36,016 nt of DNA from Candidatus Eiseniibacteriota bacterium (GCA_024276995.1 JAJRWB010000005.1:1-36016); one strand, 5' to 3'; positions 25,384-33,652 are shown, counted from the stretch's first letter. A program made the numbers and translations. The notes: generated from the letters alone by a model not told the origin.

Positions 25384-26382
25384 ATGACCACGCCGCCGGC
25401 AGGAGAGGAGAGAAGGAAGATCACCGTCCCCGCCGAGGGGGAAGGGCAAAGGCTCGATCTCTTCCTCGCCGGGAGCGGTGTCGTCCTATCGCGCACCTTC
25501 GGCGCGAAGCTGATCCGCGAGGGAAAAGTCCTCGTGAACGGCAAGAAGACGCGCCCCGGAACCCGCCTGCGCGCGACCGACCGGATCACCGTCGAAATCC
25601 CTCCCGTCGAACCGTCGTCCCTCGAAGCGGAACCGATCGATCTCGACATCCGCTACGAGGACGAACATCTTATCGTGGTGAACAAGCCCGCCGGACTGGT
25701 GGTGCATCCGGGAACGGGCGTGCCGGGCGGGACGCTGGTGAACGCCCTCCTCCACCACGGATCGCTCCCGGGGCAAGGGGGCGGGACCGAGCGCCCCGGT
25801 ATCGTCCATCGCCTCGACAGGGATACGAGCGGCCTTCTCGTCGTGGCGAAGACGAGGGAGAGTCTCGCGCGCCTCGGCGAGGCGATCCGCCGGCGGGAGG
25901 TGAGCCGCCGCTACGTCGCCGTCGTGTGGGGAAGCATCGACGATCGGGGCGTCGTCGACGGCCCGATCGGACGTTCCCGGCGGGACCGAACGCTCATGGC
26001 GGTCACGCCGGGCGGAAAGAGCGCGCGCACGCGCTTCGAGTTGCGCGAGGCGTACCGATTCGCGTCGCTCGTCGACGTCGCCCTCGACACCGGGAGAACC
26101 CACCAGATCCGCGTGCATTTCAGCAGTCTGAACCACCCGGTGTTCGGCGACGAGGCGTACGGGGGGCGGGAGAAGATGCTCGGAGGAATCGCCCCCCAGC
26201 GGAGGTTGAGCGCCCGGAGAGCGCTCGGCCTCCTGTCGAGACAGGCGCTTCACGCCGCCGCGCTCGGCTTCATCCACCCCGCCACGGGAAAAAAACTCGC
26301 CTTCCGGTCGGAAATCCCCACCGATATGGAGGCGCTGATCGAGTTTCTCCGCGCCGATCTCGCCGGCGGAGACGGGGCGTAG
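25384..26382 (+). CDS. rluD: RluD/RluA-family pseudouridine synthase
   Basis: A 332-residue RNA modification enzyme. An S4 RNA-binding domain covers about residues 20-75 (RLDLFLAG, REGKVLVNGKK). The synthase domain follows with DEHLIVVNKPAGLVVHPG and the catalytic loop HRLDRDTSGLLVVAKT (Asp145), then GRTHQIRVHF and HPVFGDEAYGG. Length and order match RluD, which modifies 23S rRNA helix 69; RluA-family relatives with other targets cannot be excluded. The start ATG has GAGG seven bases upstream. In many genomes lspA sits just before this gene; here the DksA-like gene directly precedes it. Confidence 0.93.
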   Translation: MTTPPAGEERRKITVPAEGEGQRLDLFLAGSGVVLSRTFGAKLIREGKVLVNGKKTRPGTRLRATDRITVEIPPVEPSSLEAEPIDLDIRYEDEHLIVVNKPAGLVVHPGTGVPGGTLVNALLHHGSLPGQGGGTERPGIVHRLDRDTSGLLVVAKTRESLARLGEAIRRREVSRRYVAVVWGSIDDRGVVDGPIGRSRRDRTLMAVTPGGKSARTRFELREAYRFASLVDVALDTGRTHQIRVHFSSLNHPVFGDEAYGGREKMLGGIAPQRRLSARRALGLLSRQALHAAALGFIHPATGKKLAFRSEIPTDMEALIEFLRADLAGGDGA

Positions 26383-26406
26383 AACCGGCCCGGCCGCTCG
26401 ATTCCT

Positions 26407-26436
26407 CTGGCATCGACCGACCGGCTCGGGTAATCT
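26407..26436 (+). promoter_or_regulatory. Possible promoter of the partner-switching operon
   Basis: CTGGCA (26407-26412), 18 bases, TAATCT (26431-26436), in the 124-base gap between rluD and the STAS gene. Both boxes are weak. A GGCGCC inverted repeat lies just downstream. Confidence 0.3.
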
Positions 26437-26506
26437 TTTCTCAGCGGCGCCACGGCGATGTCCGGGGCGCCACGAGGTGCGTTGCACGAAGCCAAGGAGG
26501 GCAGCC

Positions 26507-26851
26507 GTGAATCTCAAACGCCGCGATGAGGAAGACGTAACTGTCCTCGAGCTGTCCGGAAAGCTGATGGGCGGGCCGGATGCCGTCGTTTTCGGGGACA
26601 CGATCAAGGAACTGATCGGAGCCGGTCGCACGGCGATCGTCGCCGATCTCGAGAAGCTGAGCTGGGTCAATTCCACCGGCCTCGGTATCCTGATCTCGGG
26701 ATACACTTCAGCGAAGAACGCCGGGGGGGTGATGAAACTCGCCGCCGTGGCGAGCCGCATCGAATCGATCCTGATGATCACTAAGCTCACCACGGTGTTC
26801 GAAACATTCAAGACCGTGGACGAGGCGGTCGCGAGCTTCCGGAACGGGTGA
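26507..26851 (+). CDS. STAS-domain anti-anti-sigma factor
   Basis: A 114-residue single STAS domain, like SpoIIAA/RsbV. The phosphorylation loop is intact: LSWVNSTGLGILISGY, with Ser56 the expected target of the anti-sigma kinase. GTG 26507 is preceded by a strong AAGGAGGG five bases upstream, which decides the start over an upstream in-frame ATG-like codon at 26477. The next two genes supply the matching kinase (RsbW-like) and phosphatase (SpoIIE-like), so the three form a partner-switching module. No sigma factor or other obvious output protein is in the window. Confidence 0.93.
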   Translation: MNLKRRDEEDVTVLELSGKLMGGPDAVVFGDTIKELIGAGRTAIVADLEKLSWVNSTGLGILISGYTSAKNAGGVMKLAAVASRIESILMITKLTTVFETFKTVDEAVASFRNG

Positions 26852-26854
26852 TCG

Positions 26855-27301
26855 ATGATGGGAAGTGAGAGCGAAACGCTGGACCTCACTATTCCCAGCT
26901 CCATGGACTACCTCTCGCTGGTCAACGGGGTGGTCGAGGATATCTGTGGCCGGATCGGCGCGGACGAGACCGCCGGGGATCTTCTTACCACGTCGGTGAT
27001 CGAGGCGTGCACCAACGCCATCGAGCATGGGAACGGCGAGGATCCCGGAAAGCTCGTGACTCTTCACTTCCTCTTCGACAGGACAAAGATCGAAGTGTTC
27101 GTCACCGACGAGGGGGAGGGTTTCGATCCGGATGCCGTGGCCGACCCCGTTCAGCCGGAGAACCTTCTTCGGGAAAGGGGACGCGGGATTTTCATCCTGA
27201 GATCCTTTATGGATGAAGTCGATTTCCGGTTCACGCCGTCCCGCGGCACCACCGTCCACCTGGTCAAGAACCTGGGCGGCACGAGACGGGCGGCCGGGTA
27301 G
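26855..27301 (+). CDS. RsbW-like anti-sigma factor / Ser-Thr kinase
   Basis: A 148-residue GHKL ATPase of the RsbW/SpoIIAB type. The N box is SVIEACTNAIEHGN, the G1 region is VTDEGEGFDP, and the ATP lid and following helix are RERGRGIFILRSFMDEV; all are conserved, so kinase activity is expected. It would phosphorylate the STAS protein encoded 3 bases upstream and sequester its own partner. ATG 26855 is followed at once by a second ATG at 26858, so either may be used. Confidence 0.92.
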   Translation: MMGSESETLDLTIPSSMDYLSLVNGVVEDICGRIGADETAGDLLTTSVIEACTNAIEHGNGEDPGKLVTLHFLFDRTKIEVFVTDEGEGFDPDAVADPVQPENLLRERGRGIFILRSFMDEVDFRFTPSRGTTVHLVKNLGGTRRAAG

Positions 27302-27331
27302 GAAGGACGATTCGGCGGGAACGGGAGCGGA

Positions 27332-29602
27332 ATGAGTCTGAATCTCCTGGGGGCCTCGCTCTACCTCGCGTGCGGAGGCGCCGTCTTCCTCCTCGGCGTG
27401 CTCGTGCTGCGTGAAAACCCGGGAAACCGGCTGAACCGAATCACTTCCACGATGATGTTCTTCGGCGGTTTCGGCCCTCTCATGGGAGGTGTCCGCGCCC
27501 TCCTGGCCCTTTACGGCCCCGGCAGGCCGGTGCCGGGACGGGACATTTCGAGCGCCTTTTCCGTGATCTGGGAGATGTTCTTCCCCTCGCTCCTCCTCTT
27601 TTCCCTCGCCTTCCCCGTGGAGAAGAAGGTGCTTCGGAAATACTCCCGTTTCGCCCTCCTTCTCTTCTCTCCGTACGCCTTTCATCTCGTCCTCGTACTC
27701 TTCCTCGGGCTGTACGGAGGGGACGTCGCCGCATGGATCCCGAGGGGAGGCGGCGGACACGGAGTGATCGAACGGAGCTTCGCGGTGGTCTCCACCCTCG
27801 GTTCTCTCGCCGTGGAGGGACTCACGCGGTTCCACATGAGATTCTTCTCCTTCGTGGACGTGGTGTTCAGCATCGCCGCGATCGTCATCCTCGGCCGGAG
27901 CTACAGTGCCATGACCCGTCCCAAGATCCGGCGGCAGCTCTCGGTGATCCTCTTCGGACTCGGATCGTGCGTGGCGATCTACACCCTCTCGGTGCCCCTT
28001 CCGAAAGTGTTCGCCTACACCGTGCCTGAGGTGATCCGCGCCGTGCTGATCTCGGTGGCTCTCCTCCTCGGCACGGGGGCGATCGCCTTCGCCATCGTGA
28101 GCCGGAGTTTTCTCGACGTCGGTACCGTCGTCCGCCGGGCGATCCTTCTCTCCGGGGCGTCGGGCATCTTGGTCATCACCTACTTTCTTACGGCGCGGCA
28201 GCTCGATGCGCTCCTCGCCGCCGCCGCCGGCGTCGATCTTCCCCTCTTCCAGACGCTCTTCGTTCTGTTGGCGATCGTCTTCTTCCATCCGCTCCTCGGC
28301 CGCCTCGAGGAGAACACCGACCGTCTCCTCGCCGGAGACCGGGTGGCGCCGCGCAATGTGATGCGCCGTCTCGGCAGGGAGATGACCGCCCTTCTCGACC
28401 TGCCGACGTTGAGCGATACCGTGGTGGGCACCCTTCGGGACGCCCTCGCCGTGGAGCGCGCGTGCCTCGTTCTGCGCGACCGCGGCGGTGGGAGCTTCAC
28501 CGTGCGGGGCGACGGTGAGGACGCCGGTGAGTCGATCGACGCCGACCACCCTCTCGCAAGGGTGGTCGCCAGGAGCAGCGAGCCCGAACTGGCCGAATCG
28601 CTCATCGGTGAAATCGACGCCGCCGGCGGCCGGGAACAGGCGCGCCGGTTGGTGGAGCGGCTCGGCGCCAGGTTGATTGTTCCCGTCCAGCTTCCCGACG
28701 AGGAGGAGTGCGCCGGCTTTCTCGCCTTCGGCCCGAAGGTGACCGGCGCTCGCTTCAACAGCGAGGAAGTGACCCTCCTGTCGATTCTCGCCACCCAGGT
28801 GGCGATCGCCGCCCGGAACGCACGCCTCCACGAGGAGGCGGTGGCGCGGAAAGTGGTGGACGAGGAAATCGCCATGGCGCGGTCGATCCAGCAGGCGATC
28901 CTCTCGCCGGAGCTTCCGGAGTGCGCCGGCGTCGACGTGGCGGCGCTCAGCATCCCGAGCCGCCAGGTGGGGGGGGACTACTTCGACGTGACCGACACGG
29001 GGGGGCGGACTCTCGGCGTCGCCATCGGCGATGTGTCGGGCAAGGGGGTGCCCGCCGCGCTTCTCATGTCGATGCTTCATGCGGCGCTTCATGCGCGCAT
29101 CGACGAAATCGTCTCGGCGGGCGACATGATGAGCCGGCTGAACGGGATTCTCTGCAGTTCCACCTCGACGGAGAAGTTCGCCACCTTCTTCTTCGGTATC
29201 TATGATGCGGAAAGGAGGCTTTTCCGCTACGCCAACGGGGGGCATAATTATCCCATCCTTCTCGGCGCCGACGGGTCGGCGCGTTTCCTCGACGAGGGGG
29301 GGCTTCTCATCGGCATGGTGCCCAACTCCCCTTACGACGAAACGACGATCACCCTCGCCGAAGGAGATCTCCTCGTCCTTTACACCGACGGGGTGACCGA
29401 GGAGCCGGCGGCGGGCGATAACGACGATCTTTTCGGCGAGGAGAGGCTCGTCGAACTCCTCCGCCGCAACCGGCACGCCTCGGCACGGCGGATCGTCGAC
29501 GCGGTACGGAGCGGTGTGGAGGAATTCGCCCGCGGGGACGGCTTCACCGATGATTTCACTCTCATCGCGCTCAAGGCGGTCGGGGAGAAAGATGAACGGT
29601 AA
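27332..29602 (+). CDS. Membrane SpoIIE/RsbU-type Ser phosphatase with GAF domain
   Basis: A 756-residue protein. Residues 1-330 carry about nine hydrophobic helices forming a 7TM-like sensor region. A GAF-like domain follows at about 340-505 (VGTLRDALAVERACLVLRDR, LLSILATQVAIAARNARLHEEA). A linker helix with MARSIQQAILSPELPE leads to the PP2C domain. Its metal-binding motifs are all present: GGDYFDV, IGDVSGKGVPAALLMS, NGGHNYP, LYTDGVTEE and GFTDDFTLIAL. It should dephosphorylate the STAS antagonist in response to a membrane or cytosolic signal. The 3' end overlaps the ABC ATPase gene by 11 bases, which ties the switch to the transporter operon. Confidence 0.93.
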   Translation: MSLNLLGASLYLACGGAVFLLGVLVLRENPGNRLNRITSTMMFFGGFGPLMGGVRALLALYGPGRPVPGRDISSAFSVIWEMFFPSLLLFSLAFPVEKKVLRKYSRFALLLFSPYAFHLVLVLFLGLYGGDVAAWIPRGGGGHGVIERSFAVVSTLGSLAVEGLTRFHMRFFSFVDVVFSIAAIVILGRSYSAMTRPKIRRQLSVILFGLGSCVAIYTLSVPLPKVFAYTVPEVIRAVLISVALLLGTGAIAFAIVSRSFLDVGTVVRRAILLSGASGILVITYFLTARQLDALLAAAAGVDLPLFQTLFVLLAIVFFHPLLGRLEENTDRLLAGDRVAPRNVMRRLGREMTALLDLPTLSDTVVGTLRDALAVERACLVLRDRGGGSFTVRGDGEDAGESIDADHPLARVVARSSEPELAESLIGEIDAAGGREQARRLVERLGARLIVPVQLPDEEECAGFLAFGPKVTGARFNSEEVTLLSILATQVAIAARNARLHEEAVARKVVDEEIAMARSIQQAILSPELPECAGVDVAALSIPSRQVGGDYFDVTDTGGRTLGVAIGDVSGKGVPAALLMSMLHAALHARIDEIVSAGDMMSRLNGILCSSTSTEKFATFFFGIYDAERRLFRYANGGHNYPILLGADGSARFLDEGGLLIGMVPNSPYDETTITLAEGDLLVLYTDGVTEEPAAGDNDDLFGEERLVELLRRNRHASARRIVDAVRSGVEEFARGDGFTDDFTLIALKAVGEKDER

Positions 29603-30488
29603 CGCTCAGGCGATCGAATGGCGGTCGGTGTCGAAACGCTTCGGCGCCCGGCGCGCCCTCGACGGTCTCACCGTCTCCGTCGGGCGGGGAGAGCTGTTCG
29701 GTTTTCTCGGCCCGAACGGCGCCGGGAAAACGACGGCCCTCCGGATCGTGACCGGCCTCGTCCGGCCGGACGACGGAGAGGCGCTCCTCGACGGGATCGT
29801 CGTCTCACGCCCCGAATCGCGCCGGCGCGTGGTTTATCTTCCCGAGGAGATCCGCTTCGCCGCCGGTGTGCGTCTCGACGAATGGCTTACCCACCAAGTG
29901 GCGCTCAGGGGACGAGGGGAGGAGCGGATCGCCCCCGCTCTCGAGCGGGTGGGACTTCACCGCCACGCCCCCGCGCGGGCCGATTCCCTTTCGAAGGGGA
30001 TGCGCCGGCGCGCCGCGCTGGCCCTTCTTCTCGCCGTATCCCCATCGATCTGGCTCCTCGACGAGCCGACCGCCGATCTCGACGTCGAGGGGAGGGACTT
30101 GGTGGAGGAGATCCTTCTCGAGGGAAAGGGGAAGGGGGCGACGATTTTCTTCTCTTCCCACATCCTTTCCGACGTGGAGAGGGTGTGCGACCGTGTCGGC
30201 GTGATCGACGGCGGAAAGCTCGTGCGCTCCGCGCCGCCCGCGTCGTTTCTTCCCGAGCCGTTCCTCGTGGAACTCACCCTCGAGCGCCTTCCGGAGGATG
30301 CGGCGTCGTTCGCCGCGGGACGAACGTTTCTTCTCAACACGCCTGCGAGGCGGTTGAGGGTGTTCGTGGCGACCCGCGCCGAAGGGGAGGCGGTCGCCGG
30401 CCGCCTGGAGGAGGGGGGATACGCCGTCGCGCGCTCCACCTTCCGTCCCGCTTCGCTCCGGGACGCCATCGGGAGTCTTCTCTCGTGA
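29592..30488 (+). CDS. ABC-2 type transporter ATP-binding protein
   Basis: A 298-residue ATPase. Walker A is GPNGAGKTT (40-48), the signature is LSKGM (133-137), and Walker B is IWLLDEPTADLD (153-164), followed by SSHILSDVE with the switch His. The C-terminal 80 residues are the usual extra domain of exporters of the NatA/CcmA-like group. ATG 29592 lies inside the end of the phosphatase gene. The stop overlaps the start of the permease gene (GTGA), so the two form one transporter. The substrate is unknown. Confidence 0.93.
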   Translation: MNGNAQAIEWRSVSKRFGARRALDGLTVSVGRGELFGFLGPNGAGKTTALRIVTGLVRPDDGEALLDGIVVSRPESRRRVVYLPEEIRFAAGVRLDEWLTHQVALRGRGEERIAPALERVGLHRHAPARADSLSKGMRRRAALALLLAVSPSIWLLDEPTADLDVEGRDLVEEILLEGKGKGATIFFSSHILSDVERVCDRVGVIDGGKLVRSAPPASFLPEPFLVELTLERLPEDAASFAAGRTFLLNTPARRLRVFVATRAEGEAVAGRLEEGGYAVARSTFRPASLRDAIGSLLS

Positions 30489-31353
30489 CGGCGTCGATCC
30501 GGGCGGTGTGGGTCGCCTTCCGCCGGGGGAAGGGGCCGATCGTCACCGGTGCGGTCCTTTCCTCCTCGGGTGGCTCGTGGCGGGCGGTCTCGCCATGGAA
30601 GGGGTGGTGGCGGTGAACGGCGTCGTGTCGTCCCTCGACGACGGTGCGCGCGGTCGCCTCGTCATCGGCTTCGCGCTGCGTTGCCTGAATTTCTTCCTCA
30701 TGCTCTTCGTCGCCCTGCGGGGTGTGGGGATTCTCCTTTCCGACGCCGACAGGGGGGGCGCCACGTTCGACCTCACAGCCCCGCTCGGGCGGGGACGCTT
30801 CCTCCTCGGACGCGGCATCGGGCTGATCCTCCTCCTCGCCGCCATCTGGGCCGTCTTTCTCGCGCTCCTTGCCGGCGCGATGAGATGGCGCCTCGGGGCG
30901 GTGCACGGAAACCTCCTTGCCGGGGGCGTGATCCTCCTTCTCGGACAGATCCTCCTCGGCGAAGCGGTCCTCTCCCTCCGCCTCCTTCTCGGTCGCGGCT
31001 GGGGAGAGCTGACCGGCCTTCTCCTCTGGGCGGCGAGCGGGCTTCTCTCCCTCGATATCGTCGAGTCGTATCTCTTCGACACGGGGGGGAGCGCCGGTGG
31101 GGCGTCATGGTGGTACCCGATGTTCGAACCTTACCTGGCGGGGGCCCCCGCCGGCGGCGCGGCGACGTTCCTGAGGCTGCTCGTCCGCTTCTTTCCGCCC
31201 GCGGCGAATGTTCAAAGCGTCGGGATCGATGTCGCCACCGGGGCGACGGTCTTCCCCCGGCTCGACTACCAGGCGATCCCCGTGGCGGCGGTCTGGTGCC
31301 TCCTCCTCGGGGGAATCGCCTCTTTCCTCTTCCGGCGGAAGGATCTGGCGTGA
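30485..31353 (+). CDS. ABC-2 type permease, apparently frameshifted near its start
   Basis: Starting at GTG 30485, which overlaps the ATPase stop, the frame gives MTASIRAVWVAFRRGKG then PIVTGAVL before running out of frame. From there the next frame continues FLLGWLVAGGLAMEGVVAV and on to the stop at 31353. One extra T in the TTT at 30558-30560 would join both halves and restore the first membrane helix. The repaired protein is about 289 residues with six hydrophobic segments (for example LIVILLLAAIWAVFLALLAG-like) and a large extracytoplasmic loop rich in Gly. Without repair, translation would need an internal start such as ATG 30595. An assembly or sequencing error, or a genuine mutation, are both possible. 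Confidence 0.8.
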
Positions 31354-31817
31354 ACGGCGGCGCGGTGATCGGCATCGATTTCGGCGGCAAGCGCGTCGGT
31401 GTGGCACTGAGCGATCCCGACCGGAAAGTGGCGTTTCCCTCCGCGGTGCTCGACGGTTCCGACACGGAACGCCTCGCCCGCGAAATCGCCCGCCTCGTGG
31501 AGGAACGGGAGGCGACTCTCGTGGTGATCGGCCTGCCGAAACAGATGGACGGATCGATCGGAGAGAGTGCCGGCGCGGTGCTCCGTTTCGCCGCGCGTCT
31601 CGAGGAGGTGACGACTGTCGAGGTGAAAACGTGGGATGAGAGGCTCTCCTCGGTGGAGGCGGAAAGGACGATCCGATACGGTACGGGGAGGGAGACGCGC
31701 AAGGGGGAGAAACCGCCGCGCCTCCGCCGCCGGAAGGGGAAGAAGGAGGATGTCGATCGGATCGCCGCGGTGCTGATCCTTCAAGGGTGGCTCGACCGGC
31801 AGCGAGGAGAGCGATGA
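31350..31817 (+). CDS. ruvX: RuvX/YqgF-family RNase H-fold nuclease
   Basis: A 155-residue member of the YqgF family, linked to pre-16S rRNA 5'-end processing and Holliday-junction resolution. The catalytic acids lie in IGIDFGGKRVGVALSDP, TWDERLSSVEAE and DRIAAVLILQGWLD; LVVIGLPKQMDGSIG is the standard second block. A basic insertion (residues about 112-132, rich in Arg/Lys) sits before the last motif and makes it slightly long. GTG 31350 overlaps the permease stop and has AAGGA seven bases upstream. mltG follows with an ATGA overlap, a pairing common in bacteria. Confidence 0.94.
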   Translation: MNGGAVIGIDFGGKRVGVALSDPDRKVAFPSAVLDGSDTERLAREIARLVEEREATLVVIGLPKQMDGSIGESAGAVLRFAARLEEVTTVEVKTWDERLSSVEAERTIRYGTGRETRKGEKPPRLRRRKGKKEDVDRIAAVLILQGWLDRQRGER

Positions 31818-32824
31818 ACACCCGCCAGGCCGCTCTTCTCGCCGTCGCGGCGCTCCTCGTTCTTCTCGCCCTCGGCGCGCTCGCCTGGCAGGGGTTCCAC
31901 GCGCACGGCGCCGGGGCGGAGAGAGATGTCGATTTCCGCGTCCCCGCGGGCGCCCGGTTCGACGACGTGTGCGATTCCCTCGAAGCCGCCGGGCTCCTCC
32001 GTTCACGCTGGATCTTCCGTCTCTCCGCGCGGTGGACGGGAATCGACCGGAAGGTCGGCGCGGGGTGGTACTCCATCTCGCGGGCGGCCTCACCGGCGGC
32101 GCTCCTCGATCAACTCCGGCAAGGTCCGAATGTGGTGGTGAAGCTCACCGTGCCCGAAGGGCTGTGGGTCGTCGAAACGGCCTCGATCATGGCACGCACA
32201 CTCGACCTGGACAGCGCGGAGGTCGTAACTCTATGTAAAGACAGCAGTTTCGTCGCCTCCCTCCACGTGCCCGGCCCCACGCTGGAAGGCTACCTCTTCC
32301 CCGATACCTATCGCTTTCCCAAGGGCGTCACCGCCCGGGAGGCGCTCGAAGCGATGACGGAACGGTTTCATGCCGTTTTCGGTCCCGACGAGGAGGCGCG
32401 GGGGCGCGAACTCGGCCTCACACCACGCCAGGTGATCACCCTGGCGTCGATCATCGAGGCGGAAGCGGTGCTCGACGAGGAGCGCGCCCGCATTTCGGCC
32501 GTATTCCACAACCGCCTGCGTCTCGGCTGGAAACTGCAGGCCGACCCGACGGTGCAATACGCCAGGGGAAGCCGGAGAAAGCTTTACAGCCGCCACCTCC
32601 GGATCGACTCTCCGTACAACACTTACGTCGTCCCCGGTCTCCCTCCCGGGCCGATCTGCTCCCCCGGGGGGGCGTCGATCGAGGCTGCGCTCCATCCGCT
32701 CGAGCCGTGCCGGGACCTCTACTTCGTGGCCGCCCGGGATGGGGGGCGGCATATCTTCTCCCGTTCCAACCGGGAGCACCGGCGCGCCCGGGAGAGAGTG
32801 CGCGCCGTTACCAAATCCCCTTGA
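31814..32824 (+). CDS. mltG: Endolytic murein transglycosylase MltG
   Basis: A 336-residue membrane-anchored lytic transglycosylase that cuts nascent peptidoglycan. One N-terminal helix (residues 6-26) anchors it, and a LysM-like region follows at about 40-105. The YceG catalytic domain shows EGYLFPDTYRF, LASIIEAEA with catalytic Glu215, LQADPTVQYA, DSPYNTYVVPGLPPGPIC and DLYFVARDGGRHIFS-type C-terminal motifs (here DLYFVAARDGG). The ATG overlaps the ruvX stop. Its own TGA stop lies within the -35 box of the next promoter. Confidence 0.95.
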   Translation: MNTRQAALLAVAALLVLLALGALAWQGFHAHGAGAERDVDFRVPAGARFDDVCDSLEAAGLLRSRWIFRLSARWTGIDRKVGAGWYSISRAASPAALLDQLRQGPNVVVKLTVPEGLWVVETASIMARTLDLDSAEVVTLCKDSSFVASLHVPGPTLEGYLFPDTYRFPKGVTAREALEAMTERFHAVFGPDEEARGRELGLTPRQVITLASIIEAEAVLDEERARISAVFHNRLRLGWKLQADPTVQYARGSRRKLYSRHLRIDSPYNTYVVPGLPPGPICSPGGASIEAALHPLEPCRDLYFVAARDGGRHIFSRSNREHRRARERVRAVTKSP

Positions 32825-32850
32825 CAGTCCGGAAGGGATGGCGGTTTAAT
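32821..32850 (+). promoter_or_regulatory. Promoter of the small membrane protein gene
   Basis: A perfect TTGACA (32821-32826), 18 bases, TTTAAT (32845-32850). The TGA in the -35 box is the mltG stop codon, the same arrangement as at the tRNA-Lys promoter. Transcription would begin near 32857. Confidence 0.75.
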
Positions 32851-32891
32851 CATCCCGGTCCGTGGGGCGGGTCATCCCGCCGGAGGAGATG

Positions 32892-33113
32892 ATGGCGAAA
32901 CAGGTGATCAGGCAGAAGAAGAAAGCCGGGCGATCCGGCGGTGGGGAGAACTCGATCCCCTTCACGAAAAAGAATTACCTCCTCTTCACTGCGGGGATCT
33001 TCGTGATTCTGGTGGGTTTTCTCACGTTGAGCCGCGGCTCGATCACCCTCGCACCGATTCTCCTCGTGGCGGGTTACTGCGTCCTGATTCCGCTCGCAAT
33101 TGCGCTAAAGTAA
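32892..33113 (+). CDS. Small two-helix membrane protein, DUF3098-like
   Basis: A 73-residue protein. A basic N terminus (QVIRQKKKAGRSGG) is followed by IPFTKKNYLLFTAGIFVILV and a second helix TLAPILLVAGYCVLIPLAIA. The pattern F-x-K-K-N-Y before helix 1 and the LAPILLVxG start of helix 2 resemble DUF3098 proteins of Bacteroidetes. The function is unknown. ATG 32892 is chosen because GGAGG (32882-32886) is five bases upstream; the ATG at 32889 abuts that site. Confidence 0.75.
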   Translation: MAKQVIRQKKKAGRSGGGENSIPFTKKNYLLFTAGIFVILVGFLTLSRGSITLAPILLVAGYCVLIPLAIALK

Positions 33114-33128
33114 ATCATTGTAAATAAT
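33100..33128 (+). promoter_or_regulatory. Candidate promoter of tRNA-Val
   Basis: TTGCGC (33100-33105), 17 bases, AATAAT (33123-33128), 9 bases before the mature tRNA. It overlaps the 3' end of the small membrane protein gene. A 5-base inverted repeat (TGTAA/TTACA) is centred on the AT-rich -10 region. Confidence 0.45.
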
Positions 33129-33136
33129 TACATCCG

Positions 33137-33210
33137 GGGCGGATAGCTCAGCCGGTTAGAGCGCCTGCCTTACACGCAGGAGGTCACAGGTTCGATCCCT
33201 GTTTCGCCCA
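33137..33210 (+). tRNA. tRNA-Val (anticodon TAC)
   Basis: Acceptor GGGCGGA pairs with TTCGCCC (one G-T), the D arm is GCTC/GAGC, and the anticodon stem is CCTGC/GCAGG with loop CTTACAC, giving anticodon TAC. The T arm is ACAGG/CCTGT with TTCGATC. The discriminator A is followed by CAC, so the 3' CCA is not encoded and must be added enzymatically. Confidence 0.97.
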
Positions 33211-33289
33211 CACCTGCGGGCGCAACTCGCGACCATGGAACCTGCTTTCAGAATCCCCTGTTTTTCATGGACTTAACCGGACAATTCGG

Positions 33290-33318
33290 TTGACTTCGCC
33301 CTCCCGTTCTGGTAAGAT
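33290..33318 (+). promoter_or_regulatory. Upstream tandem promoter of the dockerin-like protein gene
   Basis: TTGACT (33290-33295), 17 bases, TAAGAT (33313-33318). A GGGCGG/CCGTCC hairpin (33337-33352) follows before the second promoter. The leader from here to the start codon would be about 330 bases. Confidence 0.7.
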
Positions 33319-33382
33319 TCTTGCCGAAAGGTAGAAGGGCGGATTTCCGTCCGTGTGCTCCACGGGGAGATGGGGTTTGCGG

Positions 33383-33411
33383 TTGACGGTATCCACCGAA
33401 TCTGGTATAGT
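33383..33411 (+). promoter_or_regulatory. Downstream tandem promoter of the dockerin-like protein gene
   Basis: TTGACG (33383-33388), 17 bases, TATAGT (33406-33411), five of six in both boxes. The leader to the start codon is about 235 bases. Confidence 0.75.
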
Positions 33412-33652
33412 GGTGCTTGCTGCCACGAATGCGATTGAGTTCTCCCGCTGCCGATAACTGGTATTATGCCTTTGTGTCTGCGAAAGGAGGTGCCGGGGTA
33501 GTAGCGATTGATTCAGTGTTTACCGTGTTCCGAGGTGGTTTTGAATAGACCGGGGGCTCTTCTCCCACATAGATCAAGATGAGAGTCCCGCCAATCGGTA
33601 ACAGTTTCGACGTTCTTCACGATTGGACATCCTGCAGGAGGTAATGAAAGCA
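33412..33652 (+). other. Long 5' leader without a recognisable gene
   Basis: The 442-base gap between tRNA-Val and the secreted protein gene holds the two promoters above and then this leader. I see no open frame with a good ribosome-binding site. A possible weak -10 (TATTAT, 33462-33467) and an AAAGGAGGTG string at about 33483-33492 not followed by a suitable frame are the only other marks. The leader ends in AGGAGG (33636-33641). Confidence 0.5.

Noticed and set aside
23136-25649. An 837-codon open frame on the minus strand across ileS, the DksA-like gene and rluD
   Set aside because: It spans three well-supported genes on the other strand and has no recognisable domain.
26708-29476. A 922-codon open frame on the minus strand across the SpoIIE phosphatase gene
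   Set aside because: The + strand product has intact PP2C and GAF motifs; the minus product is His/Glu/Arg-rich with no family features.
33119-33132. Perfect TGTAA/TTACA inverted repeat upstream of tRNA-Val as a regulator site
   Set aside because: The stem is only 5 bp in an AT-rich -10 region; chance is likely.
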